Source: Lachnospiraceae bacterium (lineage in GTDB: Bacteria; Bacillota; Clostridia; Lachnospirales; Lachnospiraceae). Taken from it: DNA of 64,000 nt. Below are positions 22,839-31,704 of this stretch, in pieces; position 1 is the first letter of the stretch; every line of letters starts with the position of its first letter. The position numbers and the translations under genes were made by a program. The stretch lies in assembly GCA_902363665.1 (NCBI GenBank), contig CABJAW010000004.1, forward strand, positions 1 through 64,000, given 5' to 3'. A model generated the notes under the pieces. That model was not told where the DNA came from. It searched no databases and was given only the letters and a program-made list of their open reading frames with translations.

Positions 22839-24614
22839 ATGCAGACAAATGACAGGCAGATAACAGAATTAATGAAAGCTGTTGACAGCGGAAATGCACA
22901 GCTTCCGGATTTTCAGCGTGGATGGGTTTGGGATGATAATAGAATTAAAGCTTTGATTGCCAGCGTTACAAACACTTTCCCGGTTGGTGCGGCAATGTTT
23001 TTAGAATACGGGAATGTAAACATTCGTTTCAAATACCGAGTAATTGAAGGCGTTCCGGCTATTGGAGTTGTTCCATCGGAATTAATTCTTGATGGTCAGC
23101 AGCGAATAACATCATTGTATTCTTCTTTGTATAGTCCTAATCCAGTACATACAAGAACAGATAAGGGAAAAGATATTCAAAGATTCTATTATATTGATAT
23201 TGAAAAAGCGTTAGACCAGACGTGTGATCGTGTGGATGCGATTATTTCTGTACCGGAAACAAGGCAGGTGACTTCTAATTTCGGCAGAGATATAGAACTT
23301 GATTTATCTACTCCTGACTTGGAATATGAACAAAAATTGTTCCCATTAAATATTATTCTTGATTATTCAAAAACATTTGCGTGGATGCAGGGCTATATGC
23401 TCTATTATAAAAATGATGCTGCGGTTATGGAACAATGGAGTGAGTTTCAGGGAAAAATTATCATGGAGGTATTCAAGTATAAAATGCCCGTTATTTTACT
23501 TGATAAAGCAACGCCGAAAGAAGCAGTTTGTCAGGTATTTGAGAATGTAAATACGGGCGGTGTTTCACTAACCGTATTTGAACTTATAACTGCGATATTT
23601 GCCATGGATGATTTTGAACTTAGAAAAGACTGGAAGGAAAGATATGAGAAATATTTTGCCGGAGATCTTCTTTCCGGTGTCACAGCAACCGATTTTTTGA
23701 CAGCTGCAACGCTGCTTTCAAGTTATAAGAAAGGTGGTACGGTTAGCTGTAAAAAGAAAGATGTTTTGAATCTTACTTTGCCAGAGTACAAAAAATATGC
23801 CGATGCATTGACAAATGGGTTTATTGAAGCAGAAAAAATTTTGCAGGAAGAAAGAATTTTTGCTGGAAGAGATATTCCATATACAACGCAGTTAATTCCG
23901 CTTGCTGCATTATGTACAGTTCTTGCGGAAGGTAATAAGATAAAAAGCACCAATATTAAAAATAAAATAAAACAGTGGTACTGGTGTGGGGTGTTTGGAG
24001 AATTGTATGGAGGGGCCAATGAGACGCGATATGTAAATGATGTTGTTGGCGTTATGGACTGGATCAGTGATGATTCTAAATTGCCGAAAACGGTAGCGGA
24101 GTCTTATTTTAATCCACTTAGACTTTTGACATTACAATCCAGAGTTTCTGCAGCATATAAAGGGATTATGGCGTTAATTTTAAAAAATCACAGTCAGGAC
24201 TTTATTTCGGGGAGAGAGATGGATTTTACTGCATATAAAGCAGAATATATTGATATTCATCATATTTTTCCAAGAGATTATTGTGAAAAGCAAAGATATC
24301 CGAAAGAAAAATGGAATTCTGTAATAAATAAGACACCAATTTCATATTCCACCAACAGAGAAATCGGCGGAGTGGCACCGAGTAAATATTTAGATAAGAT
24401 TGAAGGCAAAGGGCAGGTAACAGCTCCTGTGCTTAATACGTATCTTGAATCACATTGGATTAATGTAGAGGCTTGCAGAACGGATGACTTTGATAAACAC
24501 ATCGTTGAACGAGCAAAAAAACTTTTGGATGCGATTGAAGATGCAACCGGAAAAACAATCTCGGGACGAGACAGTGAAGATGTTATAAATAAATTTGGAA
24601 GTAAACTTAAATGA
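22839..24614 (+). CDS. DUF262/HNH (GmrSD-like) restriction endonuclease
   Basis: 591 aa, ATG 22839 after AAGGTGGAG. N-terminal DUF262 (ParB-like) domain with LPDFQRGWVWDDNRIKALI and the nucleotide-handling LILDGQQRITSLY. The C-terminal DUF1524-type HNH domain has DIHHIFPRDY (residues about 475-484). This fusion is the plan of GmrSD, a type IV enzyme that cuts modified phage DNA using NTP, and of many stand-alone DUF262 defence proteins. Base composition is visibly more AT-rich than neighbouring genes, suggesting transfer. No methylase or partner is adjacent, in line with a modification-dependent enzyme. Confidence 0.85.
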   Translation: MQTNDRQITELMKAVDSGNAQLPDFQRGWVWDDNRIKALIASVTNTFPVGAAMFLEYGNVNIRFKYRVIEGVPAIGVVPSELILDGQQRITSLYSSLYSPNPVHTRTDKGKDIQRFYYIDIEKALDQTCDRVDAIISVPETRQVTSNFGRDIELDLSTPDLEYEQKLFPLNIILDYSKTFAWMQGYMLYYKNDAAVMEQWSEFQGKIIMEVFKYKMPVILLDKATPKEAVCQVFENVNTGGVSLTVFELITAIFAMDDFELRKDWKERYEKYFAGDLLSGVTATDFLTAATLLSSYKKGGTVSCKKKDVLNLTLPEYKKYADALTNGFIEAEKILQEERIFAGRDIPYTTQLIPLAALCTVLAEGNKIKSTNIKNKIKQWYWCGVFGELYGGANETRYVNDVVGVMDWISDDSKLPKTVAESYFNPLRLLTLQSRVSAAYKGIMALILKNHSQDFISGREMDFTAYKAEYIDIHHIFPRDYCEKQRYPKEKWNSVINKTPISYSTNREIGGVAPSKYLDKIEGKGQVTAPVLNTYLESHWINVEACRTDDFDKHIVERAKKLLDAIEDATGKTISGRDSEDVINKFGSKLK

Positions 24615-24728
24615 TGGAGTAAGACGTGCCGTGTCAATAGAAAGCAGAAAAAGGAGTTCTGAAAGCTACAGGAAAAATAAAATTCGAGCGACAGTTTGAC
24701 CAAAATGGAAAATTGCAGCTACGTAGAA

Positions 24729-24746
24729 GACTTGCCTGACCCGGTT
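24729..24746 (-). repeat. R element remnant R5
   Basis: Only GACTTGCCTGACCCGGTT remains, matching the outer end of R1 (1428-1450) with one change; the rest of the 24615-24760 interval is non-coding and not recognised. Confidence 0.4.
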
Positions 24747-24865
24747 ACAATAGCATAAATAATTTGCAGAAGGAATCGAGAATGGATGAAACAAAGGAAA
24801 TAAAAGCGGCAGACGACATTATTTTTGAAAAAGCAGGGATTACAATCGAAAAAGGAGGAAAAAAG

Positions 24866-25360
24866 ATGAACAGCATTTTCCACAGAGTAAGCATTCGGAA
24901 ATATACCGATCAGAAGATAGAAGAGGAAAAGATTATGCAGATGTTAAGGGCGGCAATGGCGGCGCCTTCGGCCTGCAATCAGCAGCCATGGGAGTTTTAT
25001 GTGGTGACGAATCCGGAGAAGATAAAAGAATTGTCGCAGGCATCGCCGTACACGGGATGCGCCAAAGGTGCACCGCTCGTATTTGTACCGTGCTATCGGG
25101 AAACGGGGGTAGCTCCTGGATATTATCAGATTGATTTGAGTGCGGCGGTGGAAAATCTGCTTCTGGAGGCAGATTCTCTTGGGCTTGGTGCTGTGTGGAT
25201 GGGAATTGCACCGGGGGAAGACCGCATGGAAAAGGTAAGAAAAATATTGGAGATACCGGAGGATCTTTTTGCATTTGCACTTGTGCCGTGCGGATACCCG
25301 GCAGAAACGCGTCCACAGCAGGATCGTTTTAAAGAGGAGCGGATTCACAGGGTGAAATAA
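24866..25360 (+). CDS. Nitroreductase family protein
   Basis: 164 aa from ATG 24866 (MNSIFHRVSIRKYTD), seven bases after AAAGGAGG; an upstream ATG at 24764 lacks a good site. Typical NfsB/FRase fold: VSIRKYTDQKI binds FMN phosphate, then MLRAAMAAPSACNQQPWEFYV, and ADSLGLGAVWMGIAP, ending in ALVPCGYPAE. It lacks the extra C-terminal extension of larger members. Works as an FMN-dependent oxidoreductase dimer, usually NAD(P)H-linked, in the cytoplasm; true substrate unknown. It precedes an HD hydrolase by about 80 bp. Confidence 0.87.
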   Translation: MNSIFHRVSIRKYTDQKIEEEKIMQMLRAAMAAPSACNQQPWEFYVVTNPEKIKELSQASPYTGCAKGAPLVFVPCYRETGVAPGYYQIDLSAAVENLLLEADSLGLGAVWMGIAPGEDRMEKVRKILEIPEDLFAFALVPCGYPAETRPQQDRFKEERIHRVK

Positions 25361-25441
25361 AAAAATAGGATTGGAGCGTGTTTGAAAAAGCATTTCCGCA
25401 GATTACAGAAAGCTTTTTTCGGACACGCACAGGGGAGAGAG

Positions 25442-26230
25442 ATGAACAGAGAAAAGATACGGTCAGAATTTCAAAGTTATGTGAGTCATTATGACCCGTC
25501 AGATCCCAAAATCCGGCTGAAAATTGATCACACGTATCGGGTGGCTGATTTATGTGAACGGATTGCCGGGAGTCTGTCACTGTCCGAAGAAATGACTGAG
25601 ATTTCCTGGATTTGCGGCATGCTGCATGACATTGGAAGGTTTGAACAGGTTCAGCGGTTTCACACTTTTCTGGACGCGGAGTCGGTGGACCATGCAAAGC
25701 TTGGGGCAGAAATTCTTTTTGGGGAAGAGCAACTGATTCGCCGTTTTCTGGAAGAGATGAAATGGGATGAACAGATCAGAGATGCGATATACTGGCACAG
25801 TGCTTATCAGCTGCCGGAAAATTTAAAAGAAGACCCGTTCTGCCGAATTCTGAGGGATGCGGACAAGCTGGATATTCTGCGTGTAAACCTGGAAACGCCG
25901 CTGGAGGACATTTACAATGTGACCACGAAGGAGCTGCGGACAAGTGAAGTGACACCGGAAGTGATGGAGGCAGTAAAAGGACATCACACGGTATTGCGCA
26001 GCAAAAAGAAATCACCGGTGGATCATGTGGCAGGACATATCTGCCTTACGTTTGAACTTGCATATCCAGAAAGCCGGAAGATTTTGAAAGAGCAGGGGTA
26101 TCTGGATCGCATGCTGCACTTCGAAAGTGAAAATCCTGTGACCCGTCAGCAGTTTGAGACGATCCGGGAAGAAATGCAGAGGTATCTGGAGACAGGAGAC
26201 GAGCGGAGAAAGGGAACCGATGGCAATTAA
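25442..26230 (+). CDS. HD domain phosphohydrolase
   Basis: 262 aa from ATG 25442, after GGGGAGAG. HD metal ligands are all visible: H in DHTYRVADL, HD in GMLHDIGRF, H in DHAKLG, H in YWHSAYQ and D in RDADKLDIL. Such proteins hydrolyse phosphoester bonds in nucleotides or signalling molecules; there is no GYP motif, so a c-di-GMP phosphodiesterase role is not supported. It overlaps the start of the CorA gene by 11 bp, so the two are translationally coupled. Confidence 0.8.
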   Translation: MNREKIRSEFQSYVSHYDPSDPKIRLKIDHTYRVADLCERIAGSLSLSEEMTEISWICGMLHDIGRFEQVQRFHTFLDAESVDHAKLGAEILFGEEQLIRRFLEEMKWDEQIRDAIYWHSAYQLPENLKEDPFCRILRDADKLDILRVNLETPLEDIYNVTTKELRTSEVTPEVMEAVKGHHTVLRSKKKSPVDHVAGHICLTFELAYPESRKILKEQGYLDRMLHFESENPVTRQQFETIREEMQRYLETGDERRKGTDGN

Positions 26231-27218
26231 AGTATACATTCTGAAGAAGTCAATCATGAAATCATCCGTCGACGAATATCTCGAGATGAAGGCGGAGATA
26301 AAAGAGAAGAAAAGGCTGGAAAAGCAGACGAACCCGGAAAAGACACTGGAAGAAAAGCAGAAGAAGGATCTTCGTGCGGTTTTTGTTTCAACCTCGGATA
26401 CTGCGCTGCAGGCACTGGAAATTGCAGGCATTTCTTATGAGGGGGATATCGATCTGGATGATATCGAGTTCTGCAAGGTGGAGTCGCAGCAGAAATGTAT
26501 CTGCGGAAACCTTCATATTCCAAAACTCAGTGATGTACTTGGAGAAAAGATACGGATGTACTTTTTTGCAAACCGCAGGAACATCGTGATCATCGACGAT
26601 GAGGAATTTGCAGAAAAACTGATTAAACGCATTATAGCCAGCAGAACAAAGCCGGGGCAGAGCCGTGAACGTTTTCTGTACAGCTTTTGTATTAAATTTA
26701 TGGATACGGACCTGGACAATCTCGGACGATATGAGAAGAAGATCATGCAGATCGAGGAGCAGATCACGCTTGATGATCTGGATGATGTCACGACAAAAAT
26801 CGCACATCTTCGAAAAGAACTTTTAATTTTAAGAGAGTATTACGATGAACTGCACGACTTTGGCAAGCAGCTGGAGGAGAATGAAAATAACTTTTTCTCC
26901 GGCAAAAATCTGGCCTATTTCGGTACCATCTCTGACCGTGCGGACCGGCTCATGGGCCGCACCATGTATCTGCTGGACTACATTGGTCAGGTCCGCGATA
27001 CGTATCAGGGAAAAGTGGCAGAACACCAGAATGCCAACATGGAATTCCTGACCATGATCTCCACGATTTTCTTCCCGCTGACTTTGATTACCGGCTGGTA
27101 TGGCATGAACTTTCAAAATATGCCGGAGCTGACGCACGGCTATCCTTTTGTGATCGGACTGAGCCTGGTGGTCATTGCGGTGATTGTCTTTATTTTCAAG
27201 AAGAGGAAGATCTTGTAG
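26220..27218 (+). CDS. corA: CorA-like Mg2+/divalent cation channel
   Basis: 332 aa from ATG 26220 (MAIKVYILKK), with AAAGGG upstream. Long cytoplasmic alpha/beta N-terminal domain with a coiled stalk helix (about 160-270), then two C-terminal TM helices. The first ends in the selectivity motif YGMNF (GMN) followed by MPEL, and the C-terminal tail is basic (FKKRKIL), as in all CorA pentamers. It moves Mg2+, possibly Co2+ or Ni2+, inward. Start overlaps the HD hydrolase gene. Confidence 0.9.
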   Translation: MAIKVYILKKSIMKSSVDEYLEMKAEIKEKKRLEKQTNPEKTLEEKQKKDLRAVFVSTSDTALQALEIAGISYEGDIDLDDIEFCKVESQQKCICGNLHIPKLSDVLGEKIRMYFFANRRNIVIIDDEEFAEKLIKRIIASRTKPGQSRERFLYSFCIKFMDTDLDNLGRYEKKIMQIEEQITLDDLDDVTTKIAHLRKELLILREYYDELHDFGKQLEENENNFFSGKNLAYFGTISDRADRLMGRTMYLLDYIGQVRDTYQGKVAEHQNANMEFLTMISTIFFPLTLITGWYGMNFQNMPELTHGYPFVIGLSLVVIAVIVFIFKKRKIL

Positions 27219-27269
27219 ATGAAAAAAATGGGATTTTAAAAACAATTTTTTTGAATGTGAGGTAGAAAA

Positions 27270-27845
27270 ATGACAGATCAGAAGAAATTAAGAATCTTAT
27301 TCATTGGCAACAGCCATACATATTTTAACGACATGCCGGAGATGGTCGCAGAACGGTTTCGAAAAACGAAGTACGATTGCGAAGTGACAATGATCGCGCA
27401 TGGCGGATGGTTCCTGGAGCAGCACGTAAACGAACCGGATGTCCGTTTCAACATTCTCTACGGACATTACGATTATGTGGTGCTGCAGGAACATGCGCAT
27501 CCATTTGGTCCAGAAGAAAAATTTTTCAGAGCAGTTCGCCAGCTGAACGAGTGGATTTTGGAAGCCGGCAGCAAGACCGTAATCTATATGACCTGGGCAA
27601 AGAAAGAGGAAGAATACAACCAGGAAAGAATGACGCTGGCGCATGAGCAGATCGCAGAGGAAATCGAGGCGCTGCTTGCTCCGGTTGGAAAATACTGGTG
27701 GAACTATAAGAAGAAGCATCCGGAAGTAGAGATGTATTACAAAGACGGGCAGCATGCATCTCCGGATGGATCACGGTTTGCAGCGGGATGGATCGGGGAT
27801 GTGATTGAAAAAGATCTTTGTAAGAAAAATGAGTCCATGAAATAA
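27270..27845 (+). CDS. SGNH-hydrolase-like protein
   Basis: 191 aa, ATG 27270 after GAGGTAG. Block I is LFIGNSHTYFNDMP (Ser in GNSH), the central region has YDYVVLQEHAHPFGPE, and block V is DGQHASPDGS (D and H), so Ser-His-Asp hydrolysis is plausible. There is no signal peptide, so it acts in the cytoplasm. Related Clostridia proteins are labelled SGNH/GDSL or DUF4886-like. Substrate unknown; ester or sugar acetate hydrolysis is the family norm. Confidence 0.72.
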   Translation: MTDQKKLRILFIGNSHTYFNDMPEMVAERFRKTKYDCEVTMIAHGGWFLEQHVNEPDVRFNILYGHYDYVVLQEHAHPFGPEEKFFRAVRQLNEWILEAGSKTVIYMTWAKKEEEYNQERMTLAHEQIAEEIEALLAPVGKYWWNYKKKHPEVEMYYKDGQHASPDGSRFAAGWIGDVIEKDLCKKNESMK

Positions 27846-27869
27846 AAGATGTAAAGGGAATAGGCTCTG

Positions 27870-27947
27870 ATGACAAAAGAGGAATGGTACAGTCAGTTAT
27901 TTGAGCACCTCGGCGATTCGAAGTTCCGCAGCAACTTCAAAGGCTGA
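27870..27947 (+). pseudogene. N-terminal fragment of a DUF4186-like protein
   Basis: Twenty-five codons beginning MTKEEWYSQLFEHLGDSKF, then RSNFKG and a stop. HLGDSKFRS is the opening of the DUF4186 family as I recall it. The break lies 23 bp before an R element remnant (27970-27994), so the repeat or its loss probably removed the rest. Confidence 0.5.
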
Positions 27948-27969
27948 TATTGGGGGGATGGAGGAGAAA

Positions 27970-27994
27970 GCGGATTGCGAATATCCGTTTTGAC
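27970..27994 (+). repeat. R element remnant R6
   Basis: GCGGATTGCGAATATCCG then TTTTGAC matches the 3' terminal hairpin of R1 with one change. No other part of the element is recognisable. Confidence 0.5.
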
Positions 27995-28029
27995 ATGAAT
28001 CAGGGCAAGAAGTTGAGGAGTGACAATAT

Positions 28030-28656
28030 ATGAAGTATTTATATTTGCACGGACTAGGACAAAAACCAGACAGTTGGAATAAAGTAATAAAAGGAACGAA
28101 AGTATCGGAAAGTAGTATCAATTTGAGTTTAGCAGAGATGCTAGAAGGGAAATCTGCTACATATAAGGAATTATATTCAGTATTCTCATCAGAATGCGGC
28201 AAGGAGAAAGGCGGAATTGTCTTATGTGGGCTTTCTCTAGGAGCTGTTTTGGCACTTAATTATGCGATAGAGCACCCAGATAAAGTAAAAGCGCTCGTAT
28301 TAATTGCAGCACAATATAAAATGCCTGAAAAAATATTGAAAGTTCAGAATATGTTGTTTCATCTTATGCCAAATTCGGCATTCAATAAAATGGGATTCAA
28401 AAAAGCAGATGTTATCAGCCTATGTGGTACGATGGCTGAATTAGATTTCCGTGATTCACTGCATAAGGTGTCTTGTCCGGTATTGATCGTTTGCGGAGAG
28501 AAGGACAATGCAAATAAAAAAACTTCAAAAGAACTTTGCCATTATTTGAACAATTCCTGCTTTCATGAACTTATGAAAACAGGTCATGAGGCAAACCTGG
28601 AAGCTCCGGAAGAGTTGGCAATCGTGTTGCAGAAATTTTATGATAGTATCAGATAG
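28030..28656 (+). CDS. Alpha/beta hydrolase
   Basis: 208 aa, ATG 28030 after GAGGAG. Alpha/beta hydrolase fold with nucleophile elbow CGLSLGA (Ser near residue 68), acid in GEKDNAN and His in TGHEAN, so the Ser-Asp-His triad is complete. YLHGLGQKPDSW forms the oxyanion loop. No signal peptide. More AT-rich than neighbours. Substrate unknown. Confidence 0.82.
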   Translation: MKYLYLHGLGQKPDSWNKVIKGTKVSESSINLSLAEMLEGKSATYKELYSVFSSECGKEKGGIVLCGLSLGAVLALNYAIEHPDKVKALVLIAAQYKMPEKILKVQNMLFHLMPNSAFNKMGFKKADVISLCGTMAELDFRDSLHKVSCPVLIVCGEKDNANKKTSKELCHYLNNSCFHELMKTGHEANLEAPEELAIVLQKFYDSIR

Positions 28657-28694
28657 ATTCCAGTTTTCAGAGCAGGTGGCTATCATGGAGATGA

Positions 28695-28907
28695 AGAGAA
28701 AGGGATGAGAAGAAAGCTTACTGGTTTGAACAGTCATATATGCCGCGGATGAAAAATATTGCGGTGGCTCCTTTTATTCTGGAAGATGGAAGGTTGTCCT
28801 TCTGTGTTCCGGGGGATGGTGAATTAAGTCAGAATAAAGAACGTGGCTGTAAGCTGTATTGCTATAGTATGTATTTGAGCGGTAGATATAGTGCCAAAGT
28901 ATTTTGA
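28695..28907 (+). pseudogene. Unrecognised protein fragment
   Basis: A frame of 70 codons without a plausible start reads YWFEQSYMPRMKNIAVAPF then ILEDGRLSFCVPGDGELS and stops at 28905-28907. The composition looks like real protein, and no ribosome binding site or start precedes it. Probably the 3' part of a broken gene. The remainder of 28908-29030 is AT-rich and non-coding. Confidence 0.3.
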
Positions 28908-29038
28908 ACCCTATTTTACACCTTTTGCGGACGATATTATGCGAAAATAAACCAGGTTATGCCAGAAAGCAAAAAATTACAAAGGCTTACAAAGCCTGAA
29001 AAACCAAGAAAAACTAAGAAATGCGAGGTTATGCAACA

Positions 29039-29494
29039 ATGATAAAAGTACTTTTCATCTGCCACGGCAATATCTGCCGCAGCCCAATGGCAGAATATAT
29101 TTTTAAAGATTTAGTGAAAAAAGAGGGACTGGAAAGTGAGTTTGAGATTGCATCCGCGGCGACGAGTATGGAGGAGATCGGCAATCCGGTGTATCCGCCG
29201 GCGCGGCGCAAGCTGGCGGAGTATGGGATTCGATCGGATGGACATCATGCACGTCGGATAGAGCGGAGTGATTATGAAAAATATGATTATCTGATTGGAA
29301 TGGAGCAGTTTAATATTCGGAATATGATGCGGGTTCTTGGAAGTGATCCGGAACAGAAGGTATATCGCCTGCTGGATTTTACGGACAGACCGGGTGATAT
29401 TGATGATCCGTGGTATACGAATGATTTTGAGACAGCGTACAGGGAGATTCTGCGGGGATGTGAAGGATTGCTGCGGACGCTGAAAAAGAAATGA
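29039..29494 (+). CDS. Low molecular weight protein tyrosine phosphatase
   Basis: 151 aa from ATG 29039 (MIKVLFICHGNICRS). The P-loop CX5R is C8-HGNIC-R14 followed by S15, and the general acid is D in DDPWYTNDF near residue 122. Cytoplasmic phosphatase acting on phosphotyrosine proteins or related substrates. GAGG lies slightly far upstream (about 11 bases), so expression may be modest. No tyrosine kinase gene is adjacent. Family certain, physiological target unknown. Confidence 0.9.
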   Translation: MIKVLFICHGNICRSPMAEYIFKDLVKKEGLESEFEIASAATSMEEIGNPVYPPARRKLAEYGIRSDGHHARRIERSDYEKYDYLIGMEQFNIRNMMRVLGSDPEQKVYRLLDFTDRPGDIDDPWYTNDFETAYREILRGCEGLLRTLKKK

Positions 29495-29571
29495 TTTGTG
29501 TTAGCTCTGAGTGAGAAAATAAAAAGAATATTGAAACAACAAATGAAAAATCAATCGGAGGAGAAAAAGCT

Positions 29572-30063
29572 ATGAGCATGGGTGCAAAGCGTGAAGATTA
29601 TATTACATGGGATGAATATTTTATGAGTGTGGCGTATCTTGCTGGGATGCGGTCAAAGGATCCGAGCTCGCAGGTGGGTGCGTGTATTGTGAGTGAGGAT
29701 AATAAGATTCTGTCGATGGGCTACAACGGATTCCCCAAAAACTGCTCGGATGATGAGTTCCCGTGGGAGAGGGAAGGGGACTCTCTGAATACAAAATATT
29801 TCTATGTAGTGCACAGCGAGCTGAATGCGATTCTGAATTATCGTGGCGGAAGCCTGGAGGGATCGAAGCTGTATGTAACATTGTTTCCGTGCAATGAATG
29901 TGCAAAGGCAATCATTCAGGCAGGAATCAAGACTGTGGTATATGATGACGATAAATATAAAGATACACCGGGCGTGATTGCGTCGAAGCGCATGATGGAT
30001 GCGGCAGGGGTGCGATATTATCGGTATCAGAGAACAGGAAGAAAAATTGAGTTTACGGTGTAA
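29572..30063 (+). CDS. dCMP/cytidine deaminase family protein
   Basis: 163 aa, ATG 29572 after GGAGGAG. Zinc deaminase motifs: H81-x-E83 in VVHSELNAI and P-C107-x-x-C110 in FPCNECAK. The preceding GYNGFPKNCSDDEFPWERE segment is the standard dCMP deaminase substrate loop, so it probably converts dCMP to dUMP for dTMP synthesis. The ComEB family label would also fit. Monocistronic, followed by a long AT-rich gap. Confidence 0.9.
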   Translation: MSMGAKREDYITWDEYFMSVAYLAGMRSKDPSSQVGACIVSEDNKILSMGYNGFPKNCSDDEFPWEREGDSLNTKYFYVVHSELNAILNYRGGSLEGSKLYVTLFPCNECAKAIIQAGIKTVVYDDDKYKDTPGVIASKRMMDAAGVRYYRYQRTGRKIEFTV

Positions 30064-30249
30064 GTAGAGATATGTGAATTTTATTGAGTAAGGCAAAGTT
30101 TTTTCTTTCCTAAAAAAATTTCTTCCATATATATGTATAAGCGTGTTATAAAAAATAGTGAATGGAAAAGGAGCGAATTCCATAGGGGACATAACTTAAC
30201 TTTGCAGGTAAATTATGGAAGAAATAGAGAATAAATTGAAAAAAAGATA

Positions 30250-30278
30250 TTGACACCACAACCCACCTATACTATAAT
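30250..30278 (+). promoter_or_regulatory. Strong sigma-A promoter of rplM-rpsI
   Basis: TTGACA (30250-30255), exact 17-bp spacer, TATAAT (30273-30278). Consensus boxes fit a ribosomal protein operon. The 30064-30249 interval before it shows no gene. Confidence 0.8.
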
Positions 30279-30284
30279 ATATGG

Positions 30285-30456
30285 GTATGACCAAGTATGT
30301 AAATGTTTTGCCAAAAGCCCCGGTGAAACATTTTACCATATTGCCAGATGAACAGGTTACGGACATTTCCTGAGTATTCATGAAGGCATGTTCGGGAGGA
30401 CGGAAATAAGCCTCTGTTTGCCCGCAGTTATTGAATCAGATTAAGGAGGAAGACCA
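30285..30456 (+). ncRNA. Structured 5' leader of rplM-rpsI (L13 leader candidate)
   Basis: About 170 nt of untranslated leader between promoter and rplM. Inverted repeats such as AAATGTTT with AAACATTT indicate folding. Firmicutes often have an L13-binding autoregulatory leader here. I identify it by position and pairing only. Confidence 0.4.
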
Positions 30457-30885
30457 ATGAAGAGTTTTATGGCTAGCCCGGCAACGATTGAAAGAAAATG
30501 GTATGTAGTTGACGCTACAGATATGACACTGGGCCGTTTAGCATCAGAAGTGGCTAAGGTTTTAAGAGGAAAGAACAAACCAACGTTTACACCTCATATT
30601 GATACAGGCGATTATGTGATCGTAGTTAATGCAGAGAAGATTAAAGTAACTGGCAAGAAGCTGGATCAGAAGGTATATTATCATCATTCTGAGTACGTAG
30701 GTGGTATGAAAGAGACCACGCTGCGTGAGATGCTTGCAAAGAAACCGGAGAAGGTTATCGAGCTGGCTGTTAAGGGCATGCTCCCGAAAGGACCGCTCGG
30801 AAGAGAAATGTACACAAAGCTGTACGTTTATGCAGGACCGGATCACAAGCATCAGGCACAGAAGCCGGAAACGCTGACATTCTAA
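30457..30885 (+). CDS. rplM: 50S ribosomal protein L13
   Basis: 142 aa, ATG 30457 after AAGGAGG. Full-length L13 with [36 protein letters not shown] and [20 protein letters not shown]. It is an early-assembly 23S rRNA-binding protein of the large subunit. It has its own strong promoter and leader and lies 17 bp before rpsI, the conserved bacterial pair. Confidence 0.98.
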   Translation: MKSFMASPATIERKWYVVDATDMTLGRLASEVAKVLRGKNKPTFTPHIDTGDYVIVVNAEKIKVTGKKLDQKVYYHHSEYVGGMKETTLREMLAKKPEKVIELAVKGMLPKGPLGREMYTKLYVYAGPDHKHQAQKPETLTF

Positions 30886-30901
30886 TAGGAGGTAAGGAAC
30901 A

Positions 30902-31294
30902 TTGGCTAAAGAAAGATTTTACGGAACAGGAAGAAGAAAAAAATCGATCGCTAGAGTATATCTTGTACCGGGTACCGGCAAGATCACAGTAAATAAAAGA
31001 GATATCGATGAGTATTTCGGACTTGAGACTCTGAAGCTTATCGTTCGTCAGCCGCTTGCAGCTACTCAGACAGCAGACAAGTTTGACGTTCTGGTAAACG
31101 TACACGGTGGTGGAACCACTGGCCAGGCTGGTGCAATCCGTCATGGTATCTCCAGAGCACTTCTTCAGGCAGATAACGAGTATAGACCGACCCTTAAGGC
31201 AGCTGGATTCCTGACTCGTGACCCGAGAATGAAAGAGCGTAAGAAATACGGTCTCAAAGCAGCTCGTCGCGCTCCGCAGTTCAGCAAGCGATAA
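30902..31294 (+). CDS. rpsI: 30S ribosomal protein S9
   Basis: 130 aa, starting at TTG 30902, set by TAGGAGG eleven bases upstream and by the standard N-terminus [14 protein letters not shown]. The C-terminal basic tail RRAPQFSKR, which reaches the P-site tRNA, is intact. Second gene of the rplM operon, ended by a strong terminator at 31327. Confidence 0.98.
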   Translation: MAKERFYGTGRRKKSIARVYLVPGTGKITVNKRDIDEYFGLETLKLIVRQPLAATQTADKFDVLVNVHGGGTTGQAGAIRHGISRALLQADNEYRPTLKAAGFLTRDPRMKERKKYGLKAARRAPQFSKR

Positions 31295-31326
31295 TCGACT
31301 GCTCAGACTATATCAAAAGGTTTACA

Positions 31327-31360
31327 AAACCCCGGAAAATCAAGGTTTTCCGGGGTTTTC
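31327..31360 (+). terminator. Terminator of the rplM-rpsI operon
   Basis: AAACCCCGGAAAA pairs with TTTTCCGGGGTTT around a short loop, followed by T residues. Confidence 0.88.
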
Positions 31361-31365
31361 TTATG

Positions 31366-31575
31366 GTGCGCCTAGCGACGCACGTTTCTAACGGGTCAAA
31401 GTCCCGAATCCGCCCGGTAGTGAGAAGGATATAGCCGAAGGCAAGGGTGTCCATCGTGAGATGGAATCTGAAGGAAGCTGGATGTGAGGAACATACTAAC
31501 TCACAGGCAAATCTCTGGTCTGACGAACAGAAATCTCATATGAGGTCATGCATGAGGGTAAGACTGCCATACTAA
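31366..31575 (+). mobile_element. Group II intron 5' fragment (domain I), no intron-encoded protein
   Basis: Starts with GTGCGCCTAGCGACGCAC, a typical bacterial group II intron 5' splice-site end, and continues with domain I segments (GAAGGAAGC, GACGAACAGAAATCTCATAT). About 200 bp are present. No reverse transcriptase/maturase gene and no domain V or VI hairpin follow before the next gene, so this is a 5' truncated remnant that landed just after the rpsI terminator. Confidence 0.7.
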
Positions 31576-31583
31576 AAATCTCA

Positions 31584-31613
31584 TTGCGTATTTAGACGCA
31601 GTATGCTTATAAT
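31584..31613 (+). promoter_or_regulatory. Promoter for the hydrolase / NRPS-like cluster
   Basis: TTGCGT (31584-31589), 18-bp spacer, TATAAT (31608-31613), about 90 bp before the start codon. Confidence 0.5.
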
Positions 31614-31704
31614 GAGTCTATGGTGAAAGACCTTAAAGCTGTCTAATATAACTGGAGTTTTATAGGCGGTATTCTTATTAAAAATGTGAACTGCGGAGGA
31701 AATC

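Noticed and set aside
25442..26230. The HD protein as a c-di-GMP phosphodiesterase partner of the cyclase
   Set aside because: It lacks the GYP signature of HD-GYP enzymes and is far from the signalling operon.
30133..30234. A 33-codon frame before the rplM promoter
   Set aside because: No ribosome binding site and an AT-rich context; likely chance.
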